From positions 1 to 64,000 of the forward strand of contig CAZSQG010000008.1 in assembly GCA_964608615.1 (NCBI GenBank): DNA of 64,000 nucleotides, given 5' to 3'. Position 1 is the stretch's first letter, and the number at the start of each line of letters is the position of its first letter. Under the pieces are notes generated by a model. It searched no databases. It saw only the letters and a program-made list of their open reading frames with translations, and was not told the DNA's origin. A program made the translations under genes and the position numbers. Positions 17,952-26,708 of this stretch are shown here, piece by piece. This stretch comes from CALEUX01 sp964608615. Its GTDB lineage: Bacteria; Bacteroidota; Bacteroidia; Bacteroidales; Marinilabiliaceae.

Positions 17952-18599
17952 ATGAGTAAAATAATCACTAACAGGAGGAGAGGTTTTGAGATTGTTTCGG
18001 TTGTTATTACCGGATTGGGTAAGATTTTATTTGTTGACTTTCTTGACCTAAAGTTTGTGTTTGTAAATACTGCAATAATATTCTGGGGCCTCTATTTAAT
18101 CCTGAGAGTAACCAGGCATAATGACTTAATTTATTATTGGGGTCTTTCACTTGCAAATATTAAAGCGACCTTTAAAATTGTAGCGCCAATTGGTGTAATA
18201 TTTACAGTTCTTTTTTTGACTTATGGTTATTACTGCGATACAATTATTTTGAATAGGAATATAATATTTGTATTAGCTACCTATCCAATATGGGGATTAA
18301 TTCAACAATTCTTAGTAATGAGTCTTTTTGCCGGCAATCTAAAGGATTATAAAAGAATCAATTTGCATGATAATACTATTGTAATAATAACGTCTTGTTT
18401 TTTTGCAATTGTTCATTATCCATCATTTCAATTGATTATTCTAACATTTTTCATGGCATTGTTTTATTCTGTTATATTTTTAAAAAAGCGCAATATTATT
18501 CCACTAGGCTTTTTTCACGGAATTTTGGGAGGGCTTTTTTATTATTTTGTGCTTAACAGAGATCCCTGGGTTGAGTTTATTAAAATTCTCTATCCATAA
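17952..18599 (+). CDS. CPBP (Abi/CAAX protease-like) membrane protein, catalytic motif degenerate
   Basis: 215 residues from ATG 17952. A start at 17916 would overlap the previous gene by 20 bases and give a polar head, so I prefer the later one. About six transmembrane helices. The later CPBP motifs are recognisable: FFAIVHYP (His) and GFFHGILGGLFYYF (His). The first motif, normally EExxxR, reads WGLIQQFLVMSLF, with both Glu replaced by Gln and no Arg. It may therefore be a non-proteolytic member or a distant variant. It is probably co-transcribed with the FMN-binding gene. The CPBP assignment is fairly good; activity is doubtful. Confidence 0.65.
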   Translation: MSKIITNRRRGFEIVSVVITGLGKILFVDFLDLKFVFVNTAIIFWGLYLILRVTRHNDLIYYWGLSLANIKATFKIVAPIGVIFTVLFLTYGYYCDTIILNRNIIFVLATYPIWGLIQQFLVMSLFAGNLKDYKRINLHDNTIVIITSCFFAIVHYPSFQLIILTFFMALFYSVIFLKKRNIIPLGFFHGILGGLFYYFVLNRDPWVEFIKILYP

Positions 18600-18706
18600 A
18601 CCCTGACTTGACACTAGTCTTTATCAGTAGTTATTATTAAAGCTATTTAAAAATTGGAATTCTGCGACTTAACAATATTCAAATTTACTTAGCGGCAGTA
18701 AGGCAA

Positions 18707-19681
18707 TTACATGTTAAGTTCCATTAAAATAGCATGGTTAATCTTAGCCACTTCGCGACAGAATTCGAAATTGCATTCATCTGCAATGTCATTGTCTGTA
18801 TGGTAGTTGGGATCATCAGCATTAGTAATAAAAAATACCGCTTTATAGTCATTTTGAGCAAAAGGATAACTGTCGCTATACTGACTATAGGTATTGTCGT
18901 TGGTGGTTAGCAGAGTTGTATATTGTGAACTAATCAATCTGGCATAGTCCTGTAATGATCCTGAATTAGGATAATCGATAATATTCAGAGTCCAGCGGCC
19001 AGGCTCAATACCAGGCCAATAAGCTACCATGTCGTTGTTAAGCATCATACTTATCTTGTCTCCTCTAACACTGGCTTTATTGGAATAATCCCAACTGCCG
19101 TAAAACCCGGCCTCTTCAGCCGCGAAGATAATAAACCGGATAGTGGAACGGGGTTTGAAGTCTTTGTATTTCATTATTCGGGCAACCTCAAGCGTGGTAG
19201 CTACTCCGCTTGCATTATCATTGGCTCCCGGAGCATATGTGTATGAGTCACCGGTATTATTAATACAATCGTAATGTCCTCCCATAATATATATACTATC
19301 GGGGTAAACTTGTCCGTTGAGGGTAGCAACCACATTGTACTGCCATGTAGTTACAGTTTTCATTAGGGTGGAACAATAAAGAGTTAATGAAAATGAATCG
19401 AGATAGGCATTGTTGTATCCAAAATCAAGAAACTTGTTTTTAATACTTAAAGCCACATCACGATGGTTGTTGGCAAATAAATAGCGTGTACCCATATTTT
19501 CCAACCAGCGAACGTAACTCTCTAACGAATCGGCGCTAATTTCTGAAAGATGGATCTTTATTTCTTCGGATTTAGATAGTTGATATATTTCGTCAACTTC
19601 TTTTTCTTTATTACAGCCAACCAGAAGGACCAGGATAATGCTTAGAAACAATCCAACTCTGATATTTTGTGATAGTTTCAT
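18707..19681 (-). CDS. M28-family aminopeptidase, lipoprotein
   Basis: 324 residues with a lipoprotein signal (LFLSIILVLLVGC, lipid-modified Cys at residue 23). The M28 zinc ligands are complete: GGHYDCINN (His), GANDNASGVA (bridging Asp), FAAEEAGFYG (catalytic and ligand Glu), LNNDMVAYW (Asp) and YHTDNDIA (His). It should release N-terminal amino acids from peptides in the periplasm or on the outer membrane. It is a single gene in a minus-strand position, convergent with the CPBP-like gene. Confidence 0.93.
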   Translation of the reverse strand: MKLSQNIRVGLFLSIILVLLVGCNKEKEVDEIYQLSKSEEIKIHLSEISADSLESYVRWLENMGTRYLFANNHRDVALSIKNKFLDFGYNNAYLDSFSLTLYCSTLMKTVTTWQYNVVATLNGQVYPDSIYIMGGHYDCINNTGDSYTYAPGANDNASGVATTLEVARIMKYKDFKPRSTIRFIIFAAEEAGFYGSWDYSNKASVRGDKISMMLNNDMVAYWPGIEPGRWTLNIIDYPNSGSLQDYARLISSQYTTLLTTNDNTYSQYSDSYPFAQNDYKAVFFITNADDPNYHTDNDIADECNFEFCREVAKINHAILMELNM

Positions 19682-20025
19682 ACGTAAATATTTTGTTTTT
19701 ATTTGTCGTATAGCCTCCCGTGTGTGAGATTCGAAGATATTTCAATCCCGGAATCGGGAAGCAAAGCTAAAGGCTTGCTCATGGCTCGTTTCATGTTGTT
19801 ATTTGATGGATGATTAAAGATACGAATAATAAGGAAGGTAATGGTAGAGATTTTACAGATACGCCCAATCAGATAAAACGAAAAAAAACAGTTGTTTTAT
19901 TCTTAATTTGTTATTGATATCTGTTTCTTAATATTGACCAGTTAGTGGATTACTGAGCTTATAATGATTAAATTGGAATAAACAATCTTTAGGTAATGAG
20001 CAGGAGAGGTATTGGATAAAAGCAT
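19682..20025. other. Intergenic region, no gene seen
   Basis: Contains a short GC-rich hairpin (CCCGGAATCGGG at 19747-19758) and otherwise AT-rich sequence. No promoter for the M28 gene could be picked with confidence. Confidence 0.35.
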
Positions 20026-20057
20026 AAAACTCTCTGAACGGATGTCCCGAGAGTTTT
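20026..20057 (-). terminator. Terminator of tpx
   Basis: Perfect nine-base stem AAAACTCTC/GAGAGTTTT located 27 bases beyond the tpx stop. Read on the minus strand it ends in TTTTATGC, so the U tract is short. Confidence 0.65.
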
Positions 20058-20084
20058 AACTATTCAGATTGCTTATTTAAAAAG

Positions 20085-20597
20085 CTAAATCAATTCTTTT
20101 ATTATTTTTAAAGCGGCTTCGTAATCGGGTTCCTGTGCTATTTCGGGTACAAATTCCACGTATTTAATAATATTGTCTTTACCAATTATAACCGTACCTC
20201 GGGCTAAAAGTCGTAACTCTTCAATTACAAAGCCATACTTCATGCCAAAATCAAGGTCTTTGTGGTCCGAAAGGGTGACAATGTTGTTAAGGCCTTCGGC
20301 AGCGCAAAAGCGTGATTGGGCAAAGGGCAGATCAACTGAAATTGAAAGAACAGTTACATCTTTAAGGTTATTGGCTTCCTGGTTAAACCTTCGGTTTTGT
20401 GCTGCACAGATGCCAGTATCAATGGATGGATAAACGGCAATAACTATTACTTTACCCTTGTACTCAGCAAGTGTTGTAGGAGTTAAGGTTGATGAAAGCA
20501 CGGTAAAGTCAGGTGCTTTATCACCAACTTTTATTTCATTGCCAATAAGTGTTACCGGATTTCCTTTAAAAGTAACTTTGTTTGCATTCTTACTCAT
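20085..20597 (-). CDS. tpx: Thiol peroxidase (atypical 2-Cys peroxiredoxin)
   Basis: 170 residues from ATG 20597 (MSKNANKVTFKGNPV), which matches the usual Tpx N-terminus. The open frame runs 16 codons further upstream through a Lys/Tyr-rich stretch that is not conserved in the family. The peroxidatic Cys is C64 in YPSIDTGICAAQ and the resolving Cys is C98 in SRFCAAEGLNNI. It reduces peroxides with thioredoxin in the cytosol or periplasm. It is divergent from the secreted protein at 20941, and a perfect 15-bp inverted repeat lies between the two. Confidence 0.96.
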   Translation of the reverse strand: MSKNANKVTFKGNPVTLIGNEIKVGDKAPDFTVLSSTLTPTTLAEYKGKVIVIAVYPSIDTGICAAQNRRFNQEANNLKDVTVLSISVDLPFAQSRFCAAEGLNNIVTLSDHKDLDFGMKYGFVIEELRLLARGTVIIGKDNIIKYVEFVPEIAQEPDYEAALKIIKELI

Positions 20598-20719
20598 GTT
20601 CTTTTTTTTTTGGTTATACCTGTTCTGTTTATATGGATATAACAATTTGGATCAATTAATGTTTGATTTCAGATTTGCAGGTGTTTTTTGAAAAATTATA
20701 TGACTTTGGTTAAAATCTG

Positions 20720-20756
20720 TAATTAACAATCAAAAAACATCTTTGATTGTTAATTA
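20720..20756. promoter_or_regulatory. Perfect 15-bp inverted repeat between divergent genes
   Basis: TAATTAACAATCAAA (20720-20734) and its exact reverse complement (20742-20756) are separated by seven bases. It sits about 120 bases upstream of tpx and 100 bases upstream of the promoter at 20854. No T run follows on either strand, so it looks more like an operator than a terminator. Confidence 0.55.
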
Positions 20757-20853
20757 GTTACATCGATTATAGTGAAAAAATGTATATACCCCCTAAAAAA
20801 AATTACCCTTTGGTTAATGATTAGTAAAATACTATAAACGCACACTCGCAAAG

Positions 20854-20884
20854 TTGTGGGATGAAAAATGTGAAACTAAATTTG
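20854..20884 (+). promoter_or_regulatory. Promoter of the secreted protein gene
   Basis: TTG at 20854-20856, exactly 20 bases, then TAAATTTG at 20877-20884. This is the best consensus match in the window. The expected transcript leader is about 50 bases. Confidence 0.8.
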
Positions 20885-20940
20885 CACTATTAATGATAGA
20901 ATTTAATTATTTGTGCAAGTTTAATTTTAAATTGTAAATT

Positions 20941-21549
20941 ATGAAATGTAAAAAAGTAACTAAGCTACTATTTCTTGTAGCAGTAATTGCGTTTGCAGGT
21001 ACATCTGTTTTTGCAAAAGGAAAAATTTCGGTTTCTCCTTATCTGAAAACTTCTTATGCTGTAATTTCGGCTTCCCCTGGTGTTGAGGAATTGTATTCGG
21101 TTTCAATTTCCAATGTTAGTGGTGAAGTTATTTATTCAGGAAGTAAAGTAAAAAATGGTTCAACTTTCATCAGACTGTTCGATTTCTCTGAATTGGAAGA
21201 TGGTGAATACAACGTTCGTTTAAAAAGCAAGAACAACGTAACTATTGAAGAGCGTTTTATTGTAAAAAACGGTATCTTGGTTTCAGGAAATATATTGAAA
21301 GAGGTTGCGGATGCAGATGTAAAAATTTGGAAAAACGATGAATTTGTATATGTTAGTCATCTAAATCGTAATCTGAATAAAATGGTTATTAGTTTGGAAG
21401 ATGAAAGAGGAAGTCAAATTTATAACAAAAATTTTCCGGCAGAACTATCTTATTCAGGAAAATTCAATGTTTCATCTCTTCCCAAAGGAAACTACTCATT
21501 GAGTTTTGCTTCAGGAAATAAGGTCTTCAACTATGAATTTGAAAAGTAG
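20941..21549 (+). CDS. Secreted two-domain protein of unknown function
   Basis: 202 residues with a clear signal peptide (KLLFLVAVIAFAGTSVFAKG, cut after residue 22). The mature part is rich in Ser, Val, Asn and Lys and appears to hold two beta-sandwich repeats. Residues about 28-107 include LYSVSISNVSGEVIYSG and ELEDGEYNVRLKSKNN. Residues 108-202 include KMVISLEDERGSQIYNKNF and LPKGNYSLSFASGNKVFNYEF. Both copies share a GxxIY...L..G.Y...L plan, like DUF3244 or T9SS-type C-terminal sorting domains. No catalytic motif is seen. The strong promoter suggests abundant expression. Confidence 0.7.
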   Translation: MKCKKVTKLLFLVAVIAFAGTSVFAKGKISVSPYLKTSYAVISASPGVEELYSVSISNVSGEVIYSGSKVKNGSTFIRLFDFSELEDGEYNVRLKSKNNVTIEERFIVKNGILVSGNILKEVADADVKIWKNDEFVYVSHLNRNLNKMVISLEDERGSQIYNKNFPAELSYSGKFNVSSLPKGNYSLSFASGNKVFNYEFEK

Positions 21550-21592
21550 TAACACTGATCTGTCACGACAGAAAATAAACTGTCGTCTCTTT

Positions 21593-21630
21593 AAAAAGTG
21601 TATCCCTCAAAAATTAGGATACACTTTTTT
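21593..21630. terminator. Bidirectional terminator between convergent genes
   Basis: AAAAAGTGTATCC and GGATACACTTTTT form a perfect 13-bp stem with an 11-base loop. It serves the secreted-protein gene on the plus strand and ddl on the minus strand. Confidence 0.88.
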
Positions 21631-21634
21631 GTTT

Positions 21635-22621
21635 TTAGTGGTTTCGGCTAATGGCATCTTCTAGTATTTCAGAGAAGACATTTTTTATATCCAGTCCGGC
21701 AGCCCGTATTTGTTGAGGAATAAAACTGGTTGCAGTCATGCCTGGAGTGGTGTTAACTTCAAGCAAGAAAATGTGCTCATTGCTGATTATGAAGTCAATT
21801 CGAATAAAACCATTACAACCCAAAATGTCATAAATGAACGATGAGGTACTCTGTATTTTCTGTGTTATTTCTTTCTCCAATCGTGCAGGTGTAATCTCAA
21901 GTGCTTTATTAGGAGAGTATTTGGCTTCGAAGTCGAAAAATTCGTTATGACTTACAACTTCAGTTAAGGGGAATATCTCCGTTTTTTTTGATGTTTTATA
22001 AAGCCCGCAAGTTACTTCAGTTCCTTCAATAAACTGTTCGGCAATTACTTCGTTACTTTCAATAAAAGCTTTTTTAATGGCTGCATCAAGTTGGCCAATA
22101 TCTTTAACTTTTGAAATGCCGAAACTTGATCCCCCTGCATTTGGTTTAATAAAGCATGGGAAGCCGGTTTTTTTAGCAATCTCTGTTGCGTCATAAGGCA
22201 AACCGTTTCTAAGTAAAACAGAGTTTGCAACATTTATTCCAAATCCTTTGAGGTAGCTGTTACAGGTAAATTTGTTAAAGGACATGGCGGCAGGCAAAAC
22301 ATCGCAAGTGGAGTGTGGTATTCCTATCATTTTTAGATATCCCTGAAATAAACCATCTTCTCCGGGAGTTCCATGAATGGTTATATAGGCACAGTCGGGA
22401 ACAATCTTAACTCCATTAACATCAAAAGAAAAATCTTCGCGTGATATGGGAGTTTCCTTTCCGTCTAATACCAGGCACCATTTGTTGTTCTCAATTAAAA
22501 CGGGGTAGATATCATACTTATTAGTATCAATGAATGAAATCACTCCTTGGGCACTTTTATGGCTAACGACAAACTCTGATGAGTAACCGCCATAAATTAC
22601 GGCTATTTTCTTTTTTGTCAT
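21635..22621 (-). CDS. ddl: D-alanine--D-alanine ligase
   Basis: 328 residues. It joins two D-Ala with ATP for peptidoglycan precursors in the cytosol. ATP-grasp features are visible: N-terminal VIYGGYSSEFVVS, HGTPGEDGLFQGYLKM, the glycine loop PNAGGSSFGISKV, EQFIEGTEVTCGLY, and the metal site IRIDFIISNEHIFLLEVNTTPGM. The gene is last in a minus-strand run PASTA protein, rluD, ddl, with gaps of 42-51 bases, an order I know from other Bacteroidota. The MurF that uses its product lies at 41.8 kb in this window. Confidence 0.97.
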   Translation of the reverse strand: MTKKKIAVIYGGYSSEFVVSHKSAQGVISFIDTNKYDIYPVLIENNKWCLVLDGKETPISREDFSFDVNGVKIVPDCAYITIHGTPGEDGLFQGYLKMIGIPHSTCDVLPAAMSFNKFTCNSYLKGFGINVANSVLLRNGLPYDATEIAKKTGFPCFIKPNAGGSSFGISKVKDIGQLDAAIKKAFIESNEVIAEQFIEGTEVTCGLYKTSKKTEIFPLTEVVSHNEFFDFEAKYSPNKALEITPARLEKEITQKIQSTSSFIYDILGCNGFIRIDFIISNEHIFLLEVNTTPGMTATSFIPQQIRAAGLDIKNVFSEILEDAISRNH

Positions 22622-22663
22622 TGTATTATTTTTAATTGTGTATTTTGACTTTATTTGAAAATT

Positions 22664-23743
22664 TTATTCAAGATCTCTTCCGGCAATGTATGTTCTCCAT
22701 TTAGCGATTACCTGCTTCATGTCGTCGGGCAATTCTGAATTAAATTCAACGTATTTTGCCGTTAACGGATGTACAAATCCTAGTGTTTTGGCATGAAGTG
22801 CCTGTCGTGGAAGTAGCTTAAAGCAGTTTTCTACAAACTGTTTATATTTTGTGAAGGTGGTCCCTTTCAGGATCAAGTTTCCACCATAGCGTTCATCGTT
22901 AAAGAGTGGGTGTCCAATATGTTTGAAATGCGCTCTTATCTGGTGGGTTCGGCCGGTTTCAAGTCGGCATTCAACATGTGTAATATAACCAAGTCGTTCC
23001 AAAACCGAATAATGAGTTACTGCATGTTTCCCAAGTTCTCCATTAGGGAATACAGCCATCTGTTTACGGTCTTTATGACTTCGTCCTATATGTCCGGTAA
23101 TGGTTCCATGGTCGTTTTCCATGTTACCCCAAACCAGCGCCTGATAGGTGCGCGTGCTTGTTTTATCGAAAAACTGGCGGGCCAGATTCATCTTTGCATC
23201 TTCAGTTTTTGCTATAACCAACAATCCCGATGTGTCTTTATCTATTCGGTGAACCAATCCGGGTCGGGGATCGCTTGCGTTAAACCAAGGCTGGTCGCGG
23301 AAATGCCATGCCAATGCATTTACAAGGGTTCCTGTGTAGTTACCATGTCCGGGATGAACTACCATGCCTGGTTTTTTATTAATTATAACCAGAATATCGT
23401 CCTCATAAACAATATCAAGTGGAATATTTTGGGCAATAATTTCAATCTCGCGAGGGGGATACGACATTACAATGGTAATCACATCGTTGGGTTTTACCTT
23501 GTAATTTGGTTTCACCGAAATATCGTTTACCAGTATGTTTCCGGCTTCGGCCGCTTCCTGTATTTTACTGCGAGAGGCATTTTCAATACGATTTACCAGA
23601 AACTTATCAATTCGTAATAATCCTTGTCCACTGTCAGCAATAAATCTGAAGTGTTCGAACAATTCACCCGAGTCTTCATTTTCACCATTTTCCGACAGTT
23701 CAGGATCGTCAATATCGTCAAACTCTTCAATTGATTCCTTCAT
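22664..23743 (-). CDS. rluD: RluA-family 23S rRNA pseudouridine synthase (RluD-like)
   Basis: 359 residues. An acidic N-terminal extension (about 30 residues, EEFDDIDDPELSEN) precedes an S4 RNA-binding domain (LRIDKFLVNRIENASRSKIQ). The catalytic domain has the RluA signature HRIDKDTSGLLVIAKT with the nucleophilic Asp near residue 168, plus GRTHQIRAHFKHIGHPL. RluD modifies helix 69 of 23S rRNA. RluA-family members differ in target, so the D subtype rests on size and the S4 domain. It sits between ddl and the PASTA gene. Confidence 0.9.
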   Translation of the reverse strand: MKESIEEFDDIDDPELSENGENEDSGELFEHFRFIADSGQGLLRIDKFLVNRIENASRSKIQEAAEAGNILVNDISVKPNYKVKPNDVITIVMSYPPREIEIIAQNIPLDIVYEDDILVIINKKPGMVVHPGHGNYTGTLVNALAWHFRDQPWFNASDPRPGLVHRIDKDTSGLLVIAKTEDAKMNLARQFFDKTSTRTYQALVWGNMENDHGTITGHIGRSHKDRKQMAVFPNGELGKHAVTHYSVLERLGYITHVECRLETGRTHQIRAHFKHIGHPLFNDERYGGNLILKGTTFTKYKQFVENCFKLLPRQALHAKTLGFVHPLTAKYVEFNSELPDDMKQVIAKWRTYIAGRDLE

Positions 23744-23794
23744 ATTAAGGTATGTATAATTATAGCTTATTGGTAAAAACAGAATTGAAAGATG

Positions 23795-24640
23795 TTACTT
23801 GATTTCGTCTTCAAATGAAGAATTATCTTCTGGTTCTTGAATCTCTTCGTTGTTATCAAGAAGCAGCGATTCGTCAACTGTTAACCATACATCAATGGAT
23901 GCGCCAAGGTTTAGATAGGATCCTGGCTGGGCCTCCGGATTTTGTTTCCAAACAAAGGCTTTAGCCGAATCTTCAGGTGTAATAACTCCCTCGTCAAAAA
24001 TGGTTGCTCCAATATTTAAATTAATGGATTGTGCTTTCTTTCGGGCATTTTCAATGTCAAGGCCTAAAAGACCGGGAACAGAAGTTGTTTCGCTGCTTAA
24101 GCCACGGCCAATTAGCAGGTCAATGGCTGTTCCTTTTGGCACAAGAGATCCAGGTTGAATGGGCTTTCCTTTTAAATGTTGACCCAGTATTAAGTTGCTA
24201 TATTCCGATGGGATATATACAAGTTCGCCTGTGGACAGGCCGAAGGACTCAAGAATTACTTTGGCATTACGCAGGCTGTAGTCCATAAGGTTGGGAACTG
24301 AAACCTTGTCCTCAGTCCAGGCGTTAATTGTAAAAAAAATGCGTCGGTTTTTTTTGACAAGTTCATTTGCCTTAGGAACTTGTTCAATCACAACTCCTGG
24401 TGGAACATTAGTTATATGAACTGAATCAATAATAGTATAGCGAAGCTTGTGGGTTTTAATCAAGTGCTGTAGTTGCACTTCAGTCAATCCTGTGAAATCT
24501 GGCAAAGCAGAACCCTGTCCATGATGAGTATAAATGTTAAGAAAGGAAAATACAATGATTAGAATAGCAATTATAATTCCTGCTATTATTCCAATATTTT
24601 TCCAAATCGTTTTATTAAGAATTATTTTCCACCGGGACAT
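23795..24640 (-). CDS. Membrane-anchored PASTA-domain protein
   Basis: 281 residues. A basic cytosolic head is followed by one transmembrane helix (residues about 15-37) and three PASTA repeats outside (about 45-107, 112-180 and 186-255). These repeats include LPDFTGLTEVQLQHLI, VPNLMDYSLRNAKVIL and VPGLLGLDIENARKKA. The tail is acidic. PASTA repeats bind muropeptides or beta-lactams in kinases and PBPs; here no kinase or transpeptidase domain is attached. Its position before rluD and ddl suggests a cell-wall role, which is an inference. Confidence 0.9.
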   Translation of the reverse strand: MSRWKIILNKTIWKNIGIIAGIIIAILIIVFSFLNIYTHHGQGSALPDFTGLTEVQLQHLIKTHKLRYTIIDSVHITNVPPGVVIEQVPKANELVKKNRRIFFTINAWTEDKVSVPNLMDYSLRNAKVILESFGLSTGELVYIPSEYSNLILGQHLKGKPIQPGSLVPKGTAIDLLIGRGLSSETTSVPGLLGLDIENARKKAQSINLNIGATIFDEGVITPEDSAKAFVWKQNPEAQPGSYLNLGASIDVWLTVDESLLLDNNEEIQEPEDNSSFEDEIK

Positions 24641-24743
24641 TTTATTTTGTTTTAGATGTGCTTCAAAAATAATATAAAATATTCAAATCCCGGAGGTCGC
24701 TTAATATCTTAATAAAAAGATTTTCAACAAAACATGGTAAAGT

Positions 24744-24776
24744 AAAAAAAAAGACCCTTTTATGGGTCTTTTTTTT
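24744..24776 (-). terminator. Terminator of rpmH
   Basis: AAGACCC/GGGTCTT stem flanked by long A and T runs, able to work in both directions. It lies 21 bases past the rpmH stop. Confidence 0.85.
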
Positions 24777-24797
24777 ACTCGAGAAGCCTTTAAATTA

Positions 24798-24956
24798 TCA
24801 GGCTTTATGTCTTTTCTCACTTGAAACAGAGAGGCTCTTTCTTCCTTTAGCACGTCTTGATGCTAGCACACGACGGCCATTGGCAGTGGCCATACGCTCG
24901 CGAAAACCATGCTTGTTTCTTCTTTTACGGTTTGATGGTTGAAATGTCCTTTTCAT
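24798..24956 (-). CDS. rpmH: Ribosomal protein bL34
   Basis: A 52-residue gene too short for many ORF finders. The translation starts MKRTFQPSNRKRRNKHGFRE, continues with RMATANGRRVLASRRAKGRK and ends SLSVSSEKRHKA. This is the highly conserved, strongly basic bL34 sequence of the large subunit. rnpA and dnaA, its partners in many bacteria, are not adjacent. The upstream region to 25138 is AT-rich and should hold its promoter; a terminator follows. Confidence 0.98.
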   Translation of the reverse strand: MKRTFQPSNRKRRNKHGFRERMATANGRRVLASRRAKGRKSLSVSSEKRHKA

Positions 24957-25138
24957 CTTAATTTCTTTTTTATCTTATTTATGCCTTACTGTTCTTATTT
25001 CGGACTGCAAAAATACATGTTTTTTCTTCTTTGCAAAAGTTTTAGTCTAAATTTTTTATTATATGTTTCTGGATATGTGAATAACCTGAAAAGTAATCAA
25101 CTAAATCAGTCCTGTAATCAAAGATTTAAGACGTAAGT

Positions 25139-25759
25139 TTAGAGGGGGAGATGAACTATTTTTTTTGTGGAAAAAAATGGCTCATCATAAAAAGAGCTTA
25201 GTTCAGTAACAGAAACAATTTTTCGATAAGGGTTGATTTCAGATGAAAGATCACCACCTTTCAAATATAAGATGCCGTTTGATATAGCGTTTTGTTGTTT
25301 ATCTGAAATCAAATGACGTGTTTGGCTAACAAATTCGGGAAGTGTTGCTACCGCCCGGCTTACTATGAAATCAAAATTTCCTTTGAATTGTTCTGATCGG
25401 GTATGGAAGGCTTTTACATTTTCAAGACCCAGACTTTCAGCAACAGCCTTAACAACTTTTATTTTTTTTCCTATTGAGTCAATCAGGGTAAATTGAATCT
25501 CCGGAAAGAATATCGCCAGGGGAATGCCAGGGAATCCGCCACCAGTGCCAATATCAATGATTTTACTTCCATCAATAAATTTTATGTATCTAGCAATGGC
25601 AAGAGAGTGCAAAACATGGTGTTGATAAAAGAAGTCCATGTCTTTTCTTGATATTACGTTTATTTTGCTATTCCAATCCTGGTATAACGTTTCCAAATTT
25701 ATGAACCGCTTCATACGTTGTTCATCCAGATTGGGGAAATATTTTAGAATGATATCCAT
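25139..25759 (-). CDS. rsmG: 16S rRNA (guanine-527-N7) methyltransferase
   Basis: 206 residues, the length of RsmG/GidB. The SAM motif is DIGTGGGFPGIPLAI, with LIDSIGKKIKVV and FIVSRAVATLPEF as further family blocks. It methylates G527 in the 530 loop of 16S rRNA; loss of it gives low-level streptomycin resistance in known bacteria. It is a single gene on the minus strand, with the region between it and the sigma-factor gene empty. Confidence 0.96.
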   Translation of the reverse strand: MDIILKYFPNLDEQRMKRFINLETLYQDWNSKINVISRKDMDFFYQHHVLHSLAIARYIKFIDGSKIIDIGTGGGFPGIPLAIFFPEIQFTLIDSIGKKIKVVKAVAESLGLENVKAFHTRSEQFKGNFDFIVSRAVATLPEFVSQTRHLISDKQQNAISNGILYLKGGDLSSEINPYRKIVSVTELSSFYDEPFFSTKKIVHLPL

Positions 25760-26102
25760 CTTGTGATTAAAGTAATTTCGAGATGAAACTATAGAGAAAA
25801 TGTTGGTTGTATTTGGTCTCAGTTGGGATAAAGTTCCAAGTAAGTTGTTTTTGTAGGAACAAAAAGGGAAGGTTTTAATTTTAACTTGTCACAACTATCG
25901 TTATAAAAATTGTAATTGAATTTATAGAATTTAACAATTCATTATGCAAATAGTCTGTGGTAAAGCCATTTAAGTAATATAAAAAAATGACTGTAATTTA
26001 AATTGTTGTTATCGTTATTATTAACAGTGTTTTGCTAAAATTGATTTACAAACCTATATGCAATTCATCCCTTATACTGATGCAATGCGATTATTAGCAT
26101 AA
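25760..26102. other. AT-rich intergenic region, nothing recognised
   Basis: Stops in all frames, no strong hairpin and no clear -7 box for rsmG. Confidence 0.35.
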
Positions 26103-26708
26103 TCAGTGTTTAACTTCTGAATTTTTAAGAGTATTATAAAGTAATTCACGTGCTCTGAAAAGTTGAGCTTTTACAGTTCCAAGAGGTAACCCAAGTTCTT
26201 CAGAGATTTCTTCGTAGGAATATTCTTTAAAATACCTAAGTTCAATAAGTGTGCGGTAACGTGGTTTCAGTTTTTGAACCACTGTGCGCATCAGAATTGC
26301 TTTTTGAGCTTTAATAAGGTTTTCTTCCGGATCGGGCGTTTCGTCCCGAAGGTGAATATGTGGCTCTGATTCTTTTTCTTCCGAAAAGTTACCGTCAATA
26401 GAGATAAGATTGGATCTTTTTTTCCTTAGGTAGTCAATACAATTATTCGAAGCAATTTTAAATAACCATGTACTAAAGGCGTAATTTGGGGAATACTGTT
26501 CAATGTTTTTAAAGGCTTTACCAAAGGCTTCAATGGTCAGGTCTTCAGCATCGGTTTTGTTGTTAACCATTTTGAGCAACATAAAATAAATAGCATCCTT
26601 ATACCGTGCCATTAATTCCGCATATGATTTTTGGTCTCCGTCCGAAGCCTTATGAACCAATTCTAAATCGTATTTAGCCTTGTCTGAGAGATTTGGATTT
26701 ATTTCCAT
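26103..26708 (-). CDS. ECF-type RNA polymerase sigma factor
   Basis: 201 residues. The sigma-2 region is at about 25-95 (YAELMARYKDAIYFMLLKMV, then DAEDLTIEAFGKAFKNIEQY and FSTWLFKIASNNCIDYLRKKR). The sigma-4 region is near 135-190 (RYRTLIELRYFKEYSYEEIS, then LPLGTVKAQLFRARELLY). A charged linker joins them. It overlaps the end of the upstream glycosyltransferase gene by ten bases, so the two are one transcript. No anti-sigma factor is adjacent, which is unusual for stress-type ECF factors but common for the housekeeping-like ECF of this phylum. Confidence 0.95.
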   Translation of the reverse strand: MEINPNLSDKAKYDLELVHKASDGDQKSYAELMARYKDAIYFMLLKMVNNKTDAEDLTIEAFGKAFKNIEQYSPNYAFSTWLFKIASNNCIDYLRKKRSNLISIDGNFSEEKESEPHIHLRDETPDPEENLIKAQKAILMRTVVQKLKPRYRTLIELRYFKEYSYEEISEELGLPLGTVKAQLFRARELLYNTLKNSEVKH

